Below, in pieces: positions 36,074 through 44,166 of a stretch of DNA of 64,000 bases. The notes below the pieces were generated by a model, which did not search any database, was not told where the DNA came from, and saw only the letters and a program-made list of their open reading frames with translations. A program made the position numbers and the translations under genes. The DNA comes from Pseudobdellovibrio sp. (GTDB taxonomy: Bacteria; Bdellovibrionota; Bdellovibrionia; Bdellovibrionales; Bdellovibrionaceae): contig JAMPXC010000011.1 in assembly GCA_023701385.1 (NCBI GenBank), forward strand, positions 1 through 64,000, written 5' to 3'. The stretch's first letter is position 1. Every line of letters starts with the position of its first letter.

Positions 36074-36796
36074 TTACGACAGCATTTTCTCGAGTTTGGC
36101 CAAATCTTCTGGTGTATCCACTCCTTGGATTGGCTTTTTCACTGATAACACTTTAATCTTCGCCCCCAAATGCAAGGCGCGAAGTTGTTCTAAACTTTCA
36201 GCTTTTTCAATCGCTGATTGTTCAGATGCACAAAATTTATTTAAAAAGTTTTTTGTGTAACCGTACAAACCAATATGTTTTTCACACACCGGAGTGCCAG
36301 CTACTTTCTCTCGCGAATATGGAATCGCAAAGCGTGAAAAATAAATTGCTTCGTGATTTGCATTCTTAATCACTTTAACTGCATTTAGATTTTCAATATC
36401 TTCTAAAGCAATTGGATGCGCTAGTGTCGCCATATCTAATGACGGCTGATCGATAAACGCTTTAGCTAACAGATCAATGTATTCGGCAGTAATTTGTGGT
36501 TCATCACCTTGAATGTTTAACACCACATCAAAATCTAATTTTTGGGTAGCTTCATAGATACGATCAGTTCCCGTTGGGCATTCTGATCTGGTCATAAGAC
36601 ATTTTCCACCGGCTGCTGTGACTGCGTCTGCGATTCTTTGGTCATCGGTGGCGACATAAATTTCAGAAACTAATTCTGCAGACTTTGCTCCCTCGATAAC
36701 CCATTGAATAAGTGGCTTACCTTTTAGTTGAACCAGGGGCTTACCCGGAAATCGCGTTGAACCATAGCGCGCCGGAATGACTGCAATAATTTTCAT
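36074..36796 (-). CDS. kdsB: CMP-KDO synthetase
   Basis: 3-deoxy-manno-octulosonate cytidylyltransferase; activates KDO with CTP for LPS inner core. 240 aa. N-terminal VIPARYGSTRFPGKPL nucleotidyl signature, IQGDEPQ and ARF.IPYSR patterns and a C-terminal IQGVDTPEDL motif. Starts one base overlapping the engB stop and is followed by pyrG. Confidence 0.96.
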   Translation of the reverse strand: MKIIAVIPARYGSTRFPGKPLVQLKGKPLIQWVIEGAKSAELVSEIYVATDDQRIADAVTAAGGKCLMTRSECPTGTDRIYEATQKLDFDVVLNIQGDEPQITAEYIDLLAKAFIDQPSLDMATLAHPIALEDIENLNAVKVIKNANHEAIYFSRFAIPYSREKVAGTPVCEKHIGLYGYTKNFLNKFCASEQSAIEKAESLEQLRALHLGAKIKVLSVKKPIQGVDTPEDLAKLEKMLS

Positions 36797-37389
36797 TAGT
36801 TCTTAATCCATTCCTTATAAATGTAATCTTCCATCACATCATAACCTTGTTCTTTGGTACTAGAGACTGGAAATAGTAAACTTGTGTGCGCATGCTGTTT
36901 GATCGCAGCTAAACGCTCTTTTAATTCTTTTTGATTTAACCGATCAATTTTAGTCATCGCAACCACAACAGGAAGACCGATCTTATTTGCAAAACGCATT
37001 AACATCTTTTCTTCTTCTTCCCAGTCACGGCGAACATCCATCACTAAAACTAACCCCGCTAAACATTCGCGTTGGTCTAAATAGTTTTCGATGGATTGAG
37101 TCCATTCACGAATTTCATCCCCGCTACGAGCCGCAAAGCCGTAACCTGGCATATCCACTAAAACATAACTCTCACCGAAGTTAAAAAAATTGATTAATCG
37201 AGTTTTTCCCGGCGTTTGACTGACTTTAGCGACATCACTGCCGGCCAAAGCATTAATCAACGAAGATTTTCCAGCGTTGGATCTTCCAACGAAAGCGACT
37301 TCTTTCTTTTTATGAACGGGATAATCAGGGGGCAGGAAGGCACTCTTAATATAGGTGACTTTGTGCTTTTTCTTTTTCTGAACGGGCAT
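36796..37389 (-). CDS. engB: Ribosome-biogenesis GTPase EngB (YsxC)
   Basis: 197 aa. G1 GRSNAGKSSLIN, G2 TPGKTR, G3 DMPGYGFA, G4 TKIDRL and G5 VSSTKE are all present in order. Acts in late large-subunit assembly. First gene of the operon; divergent from the FHA-sigma54 gene across a 184-base region. Confidence 0.95.
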   Translation of the reverse strand: MPVQKKKKHKVTYIKSAFLPPDYPVHKKKEVAFVGRSNAGKSSLINALAGSDVAKVSQTPGKTRLINFFNFGESYVLVDMPGYGFAARSGDEIREWTQSIENYLDQRECLAGLVLVMDVRRDWEEEEKMLMRFANKIGLPVVVAMTKIDRLNQKELKERLAAIKQHAHTSLLFPVSSTKEQGYDVMEDYIYKEWIKN

Positions 37390-37511
37390 GATCTATATTA
37401 TGTCTAAATATTTAATTTCTCAAATCTTAGATTTTTTTGACCGGATTTTTAAAAAATAGGAAACCCCGAAAGCTCTACTCAAATTTAAGGCATTTTTAGC
37501 TAATTCCCTGT

Positions 37512-37527
37512 TGGCGTAGCCTTTGAA
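37512..37527 (+). promoter_or_regulatory. Sigma-54-like promoter candidate
   Basis: TGGCGTAGCCTTTGAA has the -24 TGGC and -12 TTGA elements at the correct spacing; the consensus is TGGCAC-N5-TTGCW, so the -12 C is replaced by A. It lies 46 bases before the ATG of the FHA-type sigma-54 activator, so it may be autoregulatory. The remainder of 37390-37511 is AT-rich, without a gene. Confidence 0.3.
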
Positions 37528-37573
37528 ATAGGCCATTCGCGTATTAATCAAACCATGTTTAAGAGGGGGAATT

Positions 37574-38848
37574 ATGAAATATGCATTAGAACTACAAGAT
37601 GGCTCAAATCAACGCTGGGAAATCGAAAACTATGTAACCGTTGGAAGCGATGACAGCTGCCCGATTCGTGTTCAAATGCCCGGTGTTTCCGGCCGTCATT
37701 TCCGTATCGAAGTTAAAAACGAAAAACTTGTTGTGCGTGATTTGATGTCGACTGAAGGCACTTTTGTTAATAGCGCTCAAATTTTAGAAAGTATTTTATC
37801 TGACGGTGACCTTATTTCTGCGGGTTATGCCGACTTCGTTGTTCACGATCTTGAAAAAGCAAAAAAACAATTTCCATTAAGTTCAAAATCAGAATTCTGG
37901 AGCCAACAATTACAAACTTTAGGGTCAGTGGCTGAAACCAACCACCCGGTTTTATTATTAGGCCCATCGGGAACCGGTAAAGATGTTTTAGCTAAAAATT
38001 TACATGAAGCTTCTTTAAGACAGAAAGCGCCTTTTTTAAGTGTGAACTGCTCAGCCCTAACTGAAACATTAATTGAAAGTGAATTATTCGGTCACGTGCG
38101 CGGAAGCTTCACCGGTGCTATTGCAGATCGTAAAGGGGCTTTTGAAGCTGCTCGTGGTGGTACTTTATTTTTAGATGAAATCGGAGATTTATCTTACGGT
38201 TTACAAGCTAAACTCTTACGTGCGATTGAAAATGCCGAGATTCGCCCGGTAGGTTCTGACCGCACGATTAAAACTGATGTCCGTATCATTGCGGCCACTC
38301 ACCAAAATATTATCCAAAAAATCGAAGAAGGCACATTCCGTTCAGATTTATACTATCGTTTAAATGTAATTACGGTCAGTGTTCCCCGCTTAAAAGATCG
38401 TATTGAAGACTTTGACGAATTACTTTTTTCATTCGCGCGCCAGATGAAGGTTCGCTTTTCTTACAACGCCATTGCGCGCTTACGCAAACATGATTGGCCA
38501 GGCAATATTCGTGAATTAAAAAATTTAGTGGCCCGCGCTTCAGCTTTATATCCGAAAGCCTATATCACTGAAGAGCATATAGATATTTTATTAAATAAAC
38601 GTGACCGTTTATCTTCTGTGACAACGGTTACTCCGGGTGTAAGTGACGGCAGATACGTTATTCCGCAATCAGTAGGCACGCAGTCATTATCAGTCATTCG
38701 CGAAATCGAAAAACAAATGATTATGAAACGATTAGCCGCTAATCACGGTAATCAAAAATTAACGGCACTTGATTTAGGAATGCCAAAATCAACATTACAT
38801 GATCGTATTAAAAGTTACGGCATTGATGTGAAACAGTTTAAGACGTAG
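37574..38848 (+). CDS. FHA-domain sigma-54-dependent transcription activator
   Basis: 424 aa. FHA domain at about residues 1-95, phosphopeptide motif GVSGRHF and STEGTFVN, replaces the usual receiver. AAA+ domain at about 105-345 has Walker A GPSGTGKD (130-137), GSFTGA sigma-54 contact loop (177-182, a variant of GAFTGA), Walker B GTLFLDEIGD (196-205) and WPGNIRELKN. Fis-type helix-turn-helix at the C terminus (KLTALDLGMPKSTLHDRIK). FHA control implies input from Ser/Thr kinases, as in Myxococcus. Strong AGGGGG upstream of the ATG. Confidence 0.93.
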   Translation: MKYALELQDGSNQRWEIENYVTVGSDDSCPIRVQMPGVSGRHFRIEVKNEKLVVRDLMSTEGTFVNSAQILESILSDGDLISAGYADFVVHDLEKAKKQFPLSSKSEFWSQQLQTLGSVAETNHPVLLLGPSGTGKDVLAKNLHEASLRQKAPFLSVNCSALTETLIESELFGHVRGSFTGAIADRKGAFEAARGGTLFLDEIGDLSYGLQAKLLRAIENAEIRPVGSDRTIKTDVRIIAATHQNIIQKIEEGTFRSDLYYRLNVITVSVPRLKDRIEDFDELLFSFARQMKVRFSYNAIARLRKHDWPGNIRELKNLVARASALYPKAYITEEHIDILLNKRDRLSSVTTVTPGVSDGRYVIPQSVGTQSLSVIREIEKQMIMKRLAANHGNQKLTALDLGMPKSTLHDRIKSYGIDVKQFKT

Positions 38849-38853
38849 TTGCC

Positions 38854-39654
38854 TTATGGTTTTAGAACGAAGTTCTTATAATAAACTTTGCGGATCTGGC
38901 CGTCGGTTAGGTTCGCATTGATTTTTGCTAAGATCGCATCACTTAATTCTTGTTTGCCAGTGGCTGTTTCAAGAGCGTCGTAAGAAAAATCTTCGGTCAC
39001 ACGTAAGATCAAATCACGAAATTCAGCTTCGCGGTCTTTAATTTCAACGATGGGATCGTTTGAAACTCCGTGAATCACAATTTCAAAAGAAATCATGGGA
39101 TTATTTGAAGAACTTTCTGAAGGACGTAAATTAGCTGTCATTTTAACTAACGACATTACATTTTTTGAAAAGCGAACGTTATCGTAGTAAGGTTCAACTT
39201 TCTCTAACATGTCGTAATCATGTGGGTGCACACCAAGATCGGCATACGATGTTAAAAATAACTTTGTTTCGTCATGCCAAAAGTGCGCTTTGTATAATTT
39301 AAAAATACCAAAACCAAGCCCTGCAAAAACAACCCAAAAGCCAATCGCTTGTTTCGGGTACTTATGAACCATCAAGGGTTTTAACAGCAACCCAAAAAAT
39401 GGTGATTGCATAAGTCGCGCACTAAATAATGAACCATAGAATTTTTTTAAACCTGTTGCCGCTTGTGCTGTTGAAGATCCCGGCAATGAGTCATCGACTG
39501 CGGCGTTCTCAATACTGATATCGCCCACGTTTTTCATGAACTCCGGGTCTTCTTCTTTTAAAACTTCTTCTAGAAACTGCAGATTTTCGGCTGACTTTTG
39601 TTCGTCTTCGGCCTCGAGGTGTTTCTCAAATTTTAGTTTAAAAATATCCAACAT
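38854..39654 (-). CDS. FliL-like membrane protein
   Basis: 266 aa from ATG 39654 (MLDIFKLKF); the longer frame has no homology or ribosome site. A cytoplasmic N-terminal half (Glu-rich), one transmembrane segment near residues 120-140 (AIGFWVVFAGLGFGIFKL), then a periplasmic domain. The C terminus, IVEIKDREAEFRDLILRVTE... to RKVYYKNFVLKP, matches the pattern of FliL, which stabilises flagellar motor stators. No flagellar genes are nearby, so it may be a FliL-like protein serving another motor. Convergent with the sigma-54 activator. Confidence 0.6.
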   Translation of the reverse strand: MLDIFKLKFEKHLEAEDEQKSAENLQFLEEVLKEEDPEFMKNVGDISIENAAVDDSLPGSSTAQAATGLKKFYGSLFSARLMQSPFFGLLLKPLMVHKYPKQAIGFWVVFAGLGFGIFKLYKAHFWHDETKLFLTSYADLGVHPHDYDMLEKVEPYYDNVRFSKNVMSLVKMTANLRPSESSSNNPMISFEIVIHGVSNDPIVEIKDREAEFRDLILRVTEDFSYDALETATGKQELSDAILAKINANLTDGQIRKVYYKNFVLKP

Positions 39655-39765
39655 GTCCCATAGGTTACATTTGGATCTTTTCAAAAGCCAGCAACCCTCT
39701 AACCTTCGTCCAGAAAAATGAAAAACCAAGGCATGATGCCCCCAGATATTTTAAGATAATAGAGT

Positions 39766-40437
39766 ATGAAAAACTCATTATTATTGGGCTTAATTGTCGT
39801 TGGATTACTATCACTTTCTTCATGCGCTGGCTGGTTAAGAACCGCTTCGCGTCCTGAACTGGCCGAGACTGAAAAAGAACGCGTAAGCCGCCAAACGGAA
39901 AAAGCTGATCCGACCAAAGATCCCGACAAGCTATCTGATAAAGATTTAGAAAAATATGCCTACGAACTTGGTTTAGACCCTAAAAAACCATTAACTGAAA
40001 CTGAACAAAAAGAAGTGATGAACCGCAGACGTCTTCGCCAACTTGAGCGCGGTTTAGATTCTCCGAAAGAGCGCGTGAATTATTCGAAAGTTTTACCGCT
40101 TTTTGCCAATGACCAAGAAAAAATTGATTATTTATCGATTCCATCTTTAGAGGGCCGTCAGGCTTGGGTAAACCGCAATAAACTTTGGAACCGTGATAAA
40201 ACAAATCCAGATCTTATGGCCGTAGCCGAAGCCCAAGATATCACTCTAGGAATGTCACAAGAATTAGTACGTAAAAGCTGGGGCGAACCGACTCAAGTTG
40301 AACACAGTGGTAATCCGATTTACAAAAACGAACGCTGGAAATATGTTCGCGACCTTCCAACAACAAGTGGTTACAAACGCGAACGTCGGTATGTTTATTT
40401 CGAAGGTGGCCGCGTGGTGGGATGGGAGACGGAGTAG
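39766..40437 (+). CDS. Lipoprotein of unknown function, 223 aa
   Basis: Lipobox LSLSSC-AG at residue 20, highly charged mature part. The C-terminal part has LGMSQELVRKSWGEPTQVE, a pattern seen in small SmpA/OmlA-type envelope lipoproteins (GMS..V...G.P). Not otherwise recognised. Divergent from the FliL-like gene across about 110 bases. Confidence 0.7.
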   Translation: MKNSLLLGLIVVGLLSLSSCAGWLRTASRPELAETEKERVSRQTEKADPTKDPDKLSDKDLEKYAYELGLDPKKPLTETEQKEVMNRRRLRQLERGLDSPKERVNYSKVLPLFANDQEKIDYLSIPSLEGRQAWVNRNKLWNRDKTNPDLMAVAEAQDITLGMSQELVRKSWGEPTQVEHSGNPIYKNERWKYVRDLPTTSGYKRERRYVYFEGGRVVGWETE

Positions 40438-40450
40438 TAACGACCGCTGC

Positions 40451-40498
40451 GCTGGTTGGCTTTTCTAGCCAGCCTTTCTGACGGCAGGAAGCCGTCAG
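40451..40498. terminator. Two adjacent hairpins between convergent genes
   Basis: First GCTGGTTGGC-loop-GCCAGCC-type imperfect hairpin (about 40451-40474), then a perfect 8-bp stem CTGACGGC-AGGAA-GCCGTCAG (40478-40498). They separate the lipoprotein gene from polA in converging orientation. No T-run follows, so Rho-independent function is uncertain. Confidence 0.5.
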
Positions 40499-40502
40499 AG
40501 TA

Positions 40503-43106
40503 TTAGTGAGCCTGATCCCAGTTTTCGCCGATAGATGAGTTTACTTTTAGTGGCACTTTAAATTTCGCCACATTTTCCATGATCGCGCGAATGCGGGCGG
40601 CATTCATCTCTAGTACTTCTGGTAGACCTTCAAAGATCAACTCATCGTGCACTTGTAATAAAAGATTAACTTCGATTTTATCCTGCACAACGGCTCGTTG
40701 CACATCAATCATTGCCATCTTCATTAAGTCACTGGCTGTACCCTGAATAGGCGCATTGATTGCGGCCCGTTCACCGAATTTTTTAACCATCGCGTTTGTT
40801 GAATCAAGTTCATTTAAATAACGACGGCGGCCAAATAACGTTTCAACGTATTTTTTCTGGTGCGCTTCTTCAATCGTGTTTTCGATATAATCTTTAATAC
40901 CGCTGAATTTTTTAAAATAACGATCGATAATATCTTTTGATTCGGTACGTGAAATTCCAAGTGTTTCAGCTAAACCGTAAGCCCCTTGGCCGTAAGCAAT
41001 ACCGAAGTTCACCGCTTTGGCGATACGACGATGTTCTTTGGTCACAGCATTTACCGCGACTCCAAAAACTTCAGCCGCTGTAGCCGCATGGATATCTAAG
41101 TCTTCTTGGAAAGCTTTGATTAACCCTGGATCGTTAGAGATATGTGCTAAGACTCGTAACTCGATTTGTGAATAATCCAGCGATAATAATTTTTTACCTT
41201 TATCAGCGATAAAGGCTTGGCGCACCTTACGGCCTTTTTCAGTTTTGATCGGAATATTTTGTAAGTTCGGATCAACACTTGAAAGACGACCCGTGGCTGT
41301 ATAGGCCTGATTGAAATGCGTATGTAATCTTTGGTGGTTATCAACCATTTCAGGTAAAGCATCAACGTAAGTTGATTTTAATTTTGATAATTCGCGGTAG
41401 TTCATTAATAACTGTGCGATCGGGTGATTTAGTTTTTCTAAAACTTCGTTATCTGTTGAATAACCAGTTTTAGTTTTTTTAATCACTTCTAAACCTAAAC
41501 GTTCGAATAAAATAACACCTAATTGTTTAGGAGAACCGATATTAAATTTTTCACCAGCAATACCGTGAATTTCTGTTTCTAATTTACTTAAGTCGTCTGC
41601 TAATTCTTTAGAAAAAACAGCTAGTTCGGCTGTATCTAGTTTAATTCCCGTTTTTTCCATCACGTATAAAATTGGAATTAACGGCTTCTCTAGTTTTTCA
41701 TAAATCGTCAGTAAATCTTTTTCGCGGATTTCTTTTTGCACCACAATTGAGAGCTGCACTAAAGCATCCACCAGTTTTACGATATCTACCGGTTGTTTAG
41801 CTTCTGGTTTTAAATCGATCTCTAAAAAATCTTTTACCACCTCAACCGGATCAAGCATGTCTTGTGATTTTAAGCAGTAAGCTAAAAGCATCATGTCCCA
41901 GTCGATTTGCGCTGTTAGCGCGTCTTCAACCGTTAGATTAAGATCAGCCCAGACTTTTTTGATATCAAAACCTGACCATGTTAAATTTTTGTAATCAAGT
42001 TTGGCGTCGGCCACTGGAGCGATAAAATAATCAAAGTTATTAAAGCAGAAACAAATCTGTTCGTTCGCTGTAAAAGCAAAAAATTTTTCGTTTTTAATAC
42101 GATGCTGAACGATTGTTGCATCCCAAGTTTGCGCTTTTAATTCGCCTGCGACACTGCTGTTTGAAGAAACTGTTGGGCCTGGTGCAGCCGGAGTTGCAAA
42201 TTTTGGTTCTGCTCCCGTGATTTTGTGACCATCGCCTTTTTTCATATTCGTTTGGCCATCACCTAAAAGATTTTTTTCGAAAGATTTGAAATTTAAATCT
42301 TGTAAAAATGCGCGCAGCTCTTCGGTTTTAAAATCTTTGATGACGTAGTCGTCCATTGTTTTTCCGGTTTTTACATCGGTCACAATCGTCACTAATTTTT
42401 TTGAAATAAAAGCATCGTCTTTTGATTTAATGAGCTTTTCTTTAACACCTGCCGGAGCGACTTTATCAATATTTTCATATATCTGCTCAAGCGTACCATA
42501 GGTTTCAATTAATTTTTGCGCGCCTTTTGGGCCAATACCCGCCACACCTGGAACGTGATCTGATGTATCGCCCGTGATCGCTAAGAAATCGATAAATTGG
42601 TTTGGGTAAACACCGTGCTTTTCTTTAACGGCATCAATTGTGTAAACGAACTCTTTCATCGTGTCGTAAAGAAAAATGTTTTCGTTTACCAACTGGCTAA
42701 AATCTTTATCACCACTCACGATATAAACTTGATAGCCTTCACCTGCCGCTTGTTTTGCGATAGTCCCAATTAAGTCATCAGCTTCATAACCGGCGACTTC
42801 GATATCGGCGATACCGAATAAATCGGCTACCTGTTTTAAGTAAGGCATTTGCACTTGTAAATCGTCAGGCATTTCAGTGCGGTTAGCTTTATAATCTGTG
42901 TAAAGATCTTTTCTAAATGACGGTTCTTTTCTGTCGTAACAGAACACCATGTGATCAGGATTTTTTTCTTTGAACAGTTTTACGATCATTGAAATAAAAC
43001 CGTAAACCGCATTGACCGGAACACCTTTTGTCGAAGACAAAGGGCGGATGGCGTAGAACGCGCGAAAAAACATAGAGCTCACATCAACAAGGTAGATTTT
43101 CTTCAT
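40503..43106 (-). CDS. polA: DNA polymerase I with degenerate proofreading domain
   Basis: 867 aa. N-terminal 5'-3' exonuclease (to about residue 290) with YKANRTEMPDDL and GYEADDLIG. Polymerase motif A LLSLDYSQIELR (about 637-650), B RRIAKAVNFGIAYG (about 693-706) and C QVHDELIFE (about 816). In the middle domain the E. coli exonuclease signature DxE is not seen: the strand reads FFAFTANEQICFCF, so 3'-5' proofreading is probably absent, as in Taq and Bacillus stearothermophilus PolI. Convergent with the lipoprotein gene. Confidence 0.96.
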   Translation of the reverse strand: MKKIYLVDVSSMFFRAFYAIRPLSSTKGVPVNAVYGFISMIVKLFKEKNPDHMVFCYDRKEPSFRKDLYTDYKANRTEMPDDLQVQMPYLKQVADLFGIADIEVAGYEADDLIGTIAKQAAGEGYQVYIVSGDKDFSQLVNENIFLYDTMKEFVYTIDAVKEKHGVYPNQFIDFLAITGDTSDHVPGVAGIGPKGAQKLIETYGTLEQIYENIDKVAPAGVKEKLIKSKDDAFISKKLVTIVTDVKTGKTMDDYVIKDFKTEELRAFLQDLNFKSFEKNLLGDGQTNMKKGDGHKITGAEPKFATPAAPGPTVSSNSSVAGELKAQTWDATIVQHRIKNEKFFAFTANEQICFCFNNFDYFIAPVADAKLDYKNLTWSGFDIKKVWADLNLTVEDALTAQIDWDMMLLAYCLKSQDMLDPVEVVKDFLEIDLKPEAKQPVDIVKLVDALVQLSIVVQKEIREKDLLTIYEKLEKPLIPILYVMEKTGIKLDTAELAVFSKELADDLSKLETEIHGIAGEKFNIGSPKQLGVILFERLGLEVIKKTKTGYSTDNEVLEKLNHPIAQLLMNYRELSKLKSTYVDALPEMVDNHQRLHTHFNQAYTATGRLSSVDPNLQNIPIKTEKGRKVRQAFIADKGKKLLSLDYSQIELRVLAHISNDPGLIKAFQEDLDIHAATAAEVFGVAVNAVTKEHRRIAKAVNFGIAYGQGAYGLAETLGISRTESKDIIDRYFKKFSGIKDYIENTIEEAHQKKYVETLFGRRRYLNELDSTNAMVKKFGERAAINAPIQGTASDLMKMAMIDVQRAVVQDKIEVNLLLQVHDELIFEGLPEVLEMNAARIRAIMENVAKFKVPLKVNSSIGENWDQAH

Positions 43107-43168
43107 CCGACAAATCTAACCTTGAGCTGTGGCTATGTCATTTTAGTTATTTTTTTAAAGCGGTGAGC

Positions 43169-43396
43169 CTATTGTTTGATGGGTTCTGCAGATTGAAGAT
43201 TTCGTTGATAGCGATCAAATTGTTCATGGTTTTTTAATTCTGTCCATGAATCACATAAAGCATCTAATTTAAGATTTTCTGAGTATTCGCTAACCTGTTT
43301 GTTTAAAATTTGAGGATCGATTTGGCCTAATTCCATGCGACGTTTTAATTCAGATTTTGTAAGGCCTAAAACTAATGATAAGTGTTCTAATTTCAT
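43169..43396 (-). CDS. Small cytosolic protein, 75 aa
   Basis: Not recognised. Soluble, mostly helical, with LGLTKSELKRRMELGQID at the N terminus, which could be a helix-turn-helix-like or kinase-associated helix pair. It starts with ATG 43396. A GNRA-type hairpin lies in its leader (43408-43423). Confidence 0.55.
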   Translation of the reverse strand: MKLEHLSLVLGLTKSELKRRMELGQIDPQILNKQVSEYSENLKLDALCDSWTELKNHEQFDRYQRNLQSAEPIKQ

Positions 43397-43407
43397 AGGA
43401 CCTACAT

Positions 43408-43423
43408 TAGAGCTTTCGCTCTA
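43408..43423 (-). promoter_or_regulatory. Hairpin with GAAA tetraloop in leader of the 75-aa gene
   Basis: TAGAGC-GAAA-GCTCTA on the minus strand is a perfect stem with a GNRA loop, 12 bases before the ATG. It may control ribosome access or be an RNA processing site. No U-tract. Confidence 0.45.
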
Positions 43424-43454
43424 GATTATGACAAGACCTAACACGCTGTTACGC

Positions 43455-43474
43455 AAAAAGGTACGGCCTACCTA
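43455..43474 (-). repeat. Solo REP copy related to the RAYT cassette ends
   Basis: TAGGTAGGCCGTACCTTTTT on the minus strand; 18 of 20 bases match the outer end of the RAYT repeats (TAGGTAGGCCGTTACTTTTT). It lies between the putative ftsB and the 75-aa gene, 10 kb from the RAYT. It is followed by GCGTAAC, which can pair with GTAC as in a REP hairpin. Confidence 0.7.
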
Positions 43475-43489
43475 TTTTTAGCTTAAAAT

Positions 43490-43795
43490 TTACTCAGGGA
43501 ATACGAAAATAAGGTCATGATCGCCCACCAGATCCATTTTATCGCGAGCTTGGCGTTCGATGAATGTTGTATCAGTCGCTTGGCTAATTTGTTTATCGAT
43601 CACACGCATCTGCGCTTTGGCTTCTAAAGATTGGCTTACAATCGTGTTTTGATCGCGGTACAAACCCCACAATTTCCAAAGCGTTCCATTCAAAAAAAGT
43701 GTCGCGATTAATACCATCACACACGTAAAGAAAACTTTTTGTGGTTGGCTTAACCATCTTTGAATTGCGAAGGCCATGTTGCGTAGTTGATCCAT
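43490..43795 (-). CDS. Putative FtsB/DivIC-like septum-formation protein
   Basis: 101 aa from ATG 43795; a TTG at 43879 would add 28 residues, and neither has a strong ribosome site. One transmembrane helix (about residues 21-43) followed by a coiled coil (EAKAQMRVIDKQISQATD) and a short C-terminal domain with IERQARDKMDLVGDHDLIFVF. That KMDLV..GE-type ending is the FtsB/DivIC hallmark. ftsB usually lies next to eno, which here is about 2 kb upstream. Small and divergent, so the family assignment is only moderately certain. Confidence 0.7.
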   Translation of the reverse strand: MDQLRNMAFAIQRWLSQPQKVFFTCVMVLIATLFLNGTLWKLWGLYRDQNTIVSQSLEAKAQMRVIDKQISQATDTTFIERQARDKMDLVGDHDLIFVFPE

Positions 43796-43948
43796 GCAAC
43801 TAGTTTCTATTTTTTTACGATTTTTGGGTACAGCAGTTGGTCTAGTTTTGTCTGAGAAATAAGGGCTTACGACCGCCAATATTTACCAGCGAAGACTTCC
43901 CTTGTTTATGCTTTTAGATTTTGTACGTAAGGCGATCTAAAAAACAAA

Positions 43949-44080
43949 CTAGAACGGAAAATGTTTAAAAAGGCTCAACAGCTTTTCTAAAATCACTAAG
44001 ATTTTAAAAACTAGACTAAGCACCTCTTTAAATCGCAGCTTCTTATGTCGATACTTCATTAACGGGATGAAATTCGGCAT
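43949..44080 (-). CDS. Small basic membrane-active protein, 43 aa (unlisted ORF)
   Basis: ATG 44080 is preceded at seven bases by AAAGGAG, one of the best Shine-Dalgarno sites in the region, and the frame stops at TAG 43949. Product: basic N-terminal part (MKYRHKKLRFKEV), then an amphipathic or hydrophobic helix (LSLVFKILVILEKLLSLF), ending HFPF. It fills the 371-base gap between the methyltransferase and the putative ftsB. No homologue was recognised. Its strong ribosome site and the terminator that ends the upstream gene (44118-44151) suggest its own promoter. Could be a small inner-membrane protein or a toxin-like peptide (inference). Confidence 0.55.
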   Translation of the reverse strand: MPNFIPLMKYRHKKLRFKEVLSLVFKILVILEKLLSLFKHFPF

Positions 44081-44117
44081 TCGAACGCTCCTTTCCGGGA
44101 AGCTTTCTTAAGCCCAT

Positions 44118-44151
44118 AAAAAGCGAGACGGCGTAAGCATTCTCGCTTTTT
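44118..44151 (-). terminator. Intrinsic terminator after the methyltransferase gene
   Basis: AAAAAGCGAGA, loop of 12, TCTCGCTTTTT: 11 perfect pairs, with a T-run on either strand. It lies 15 bases beyond the methyltransferase stop, so it ends the eno operon before the small ORF. Confidence 0.88.
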
Positions 44152-44166
44152 GCATTTTAGAGACCA

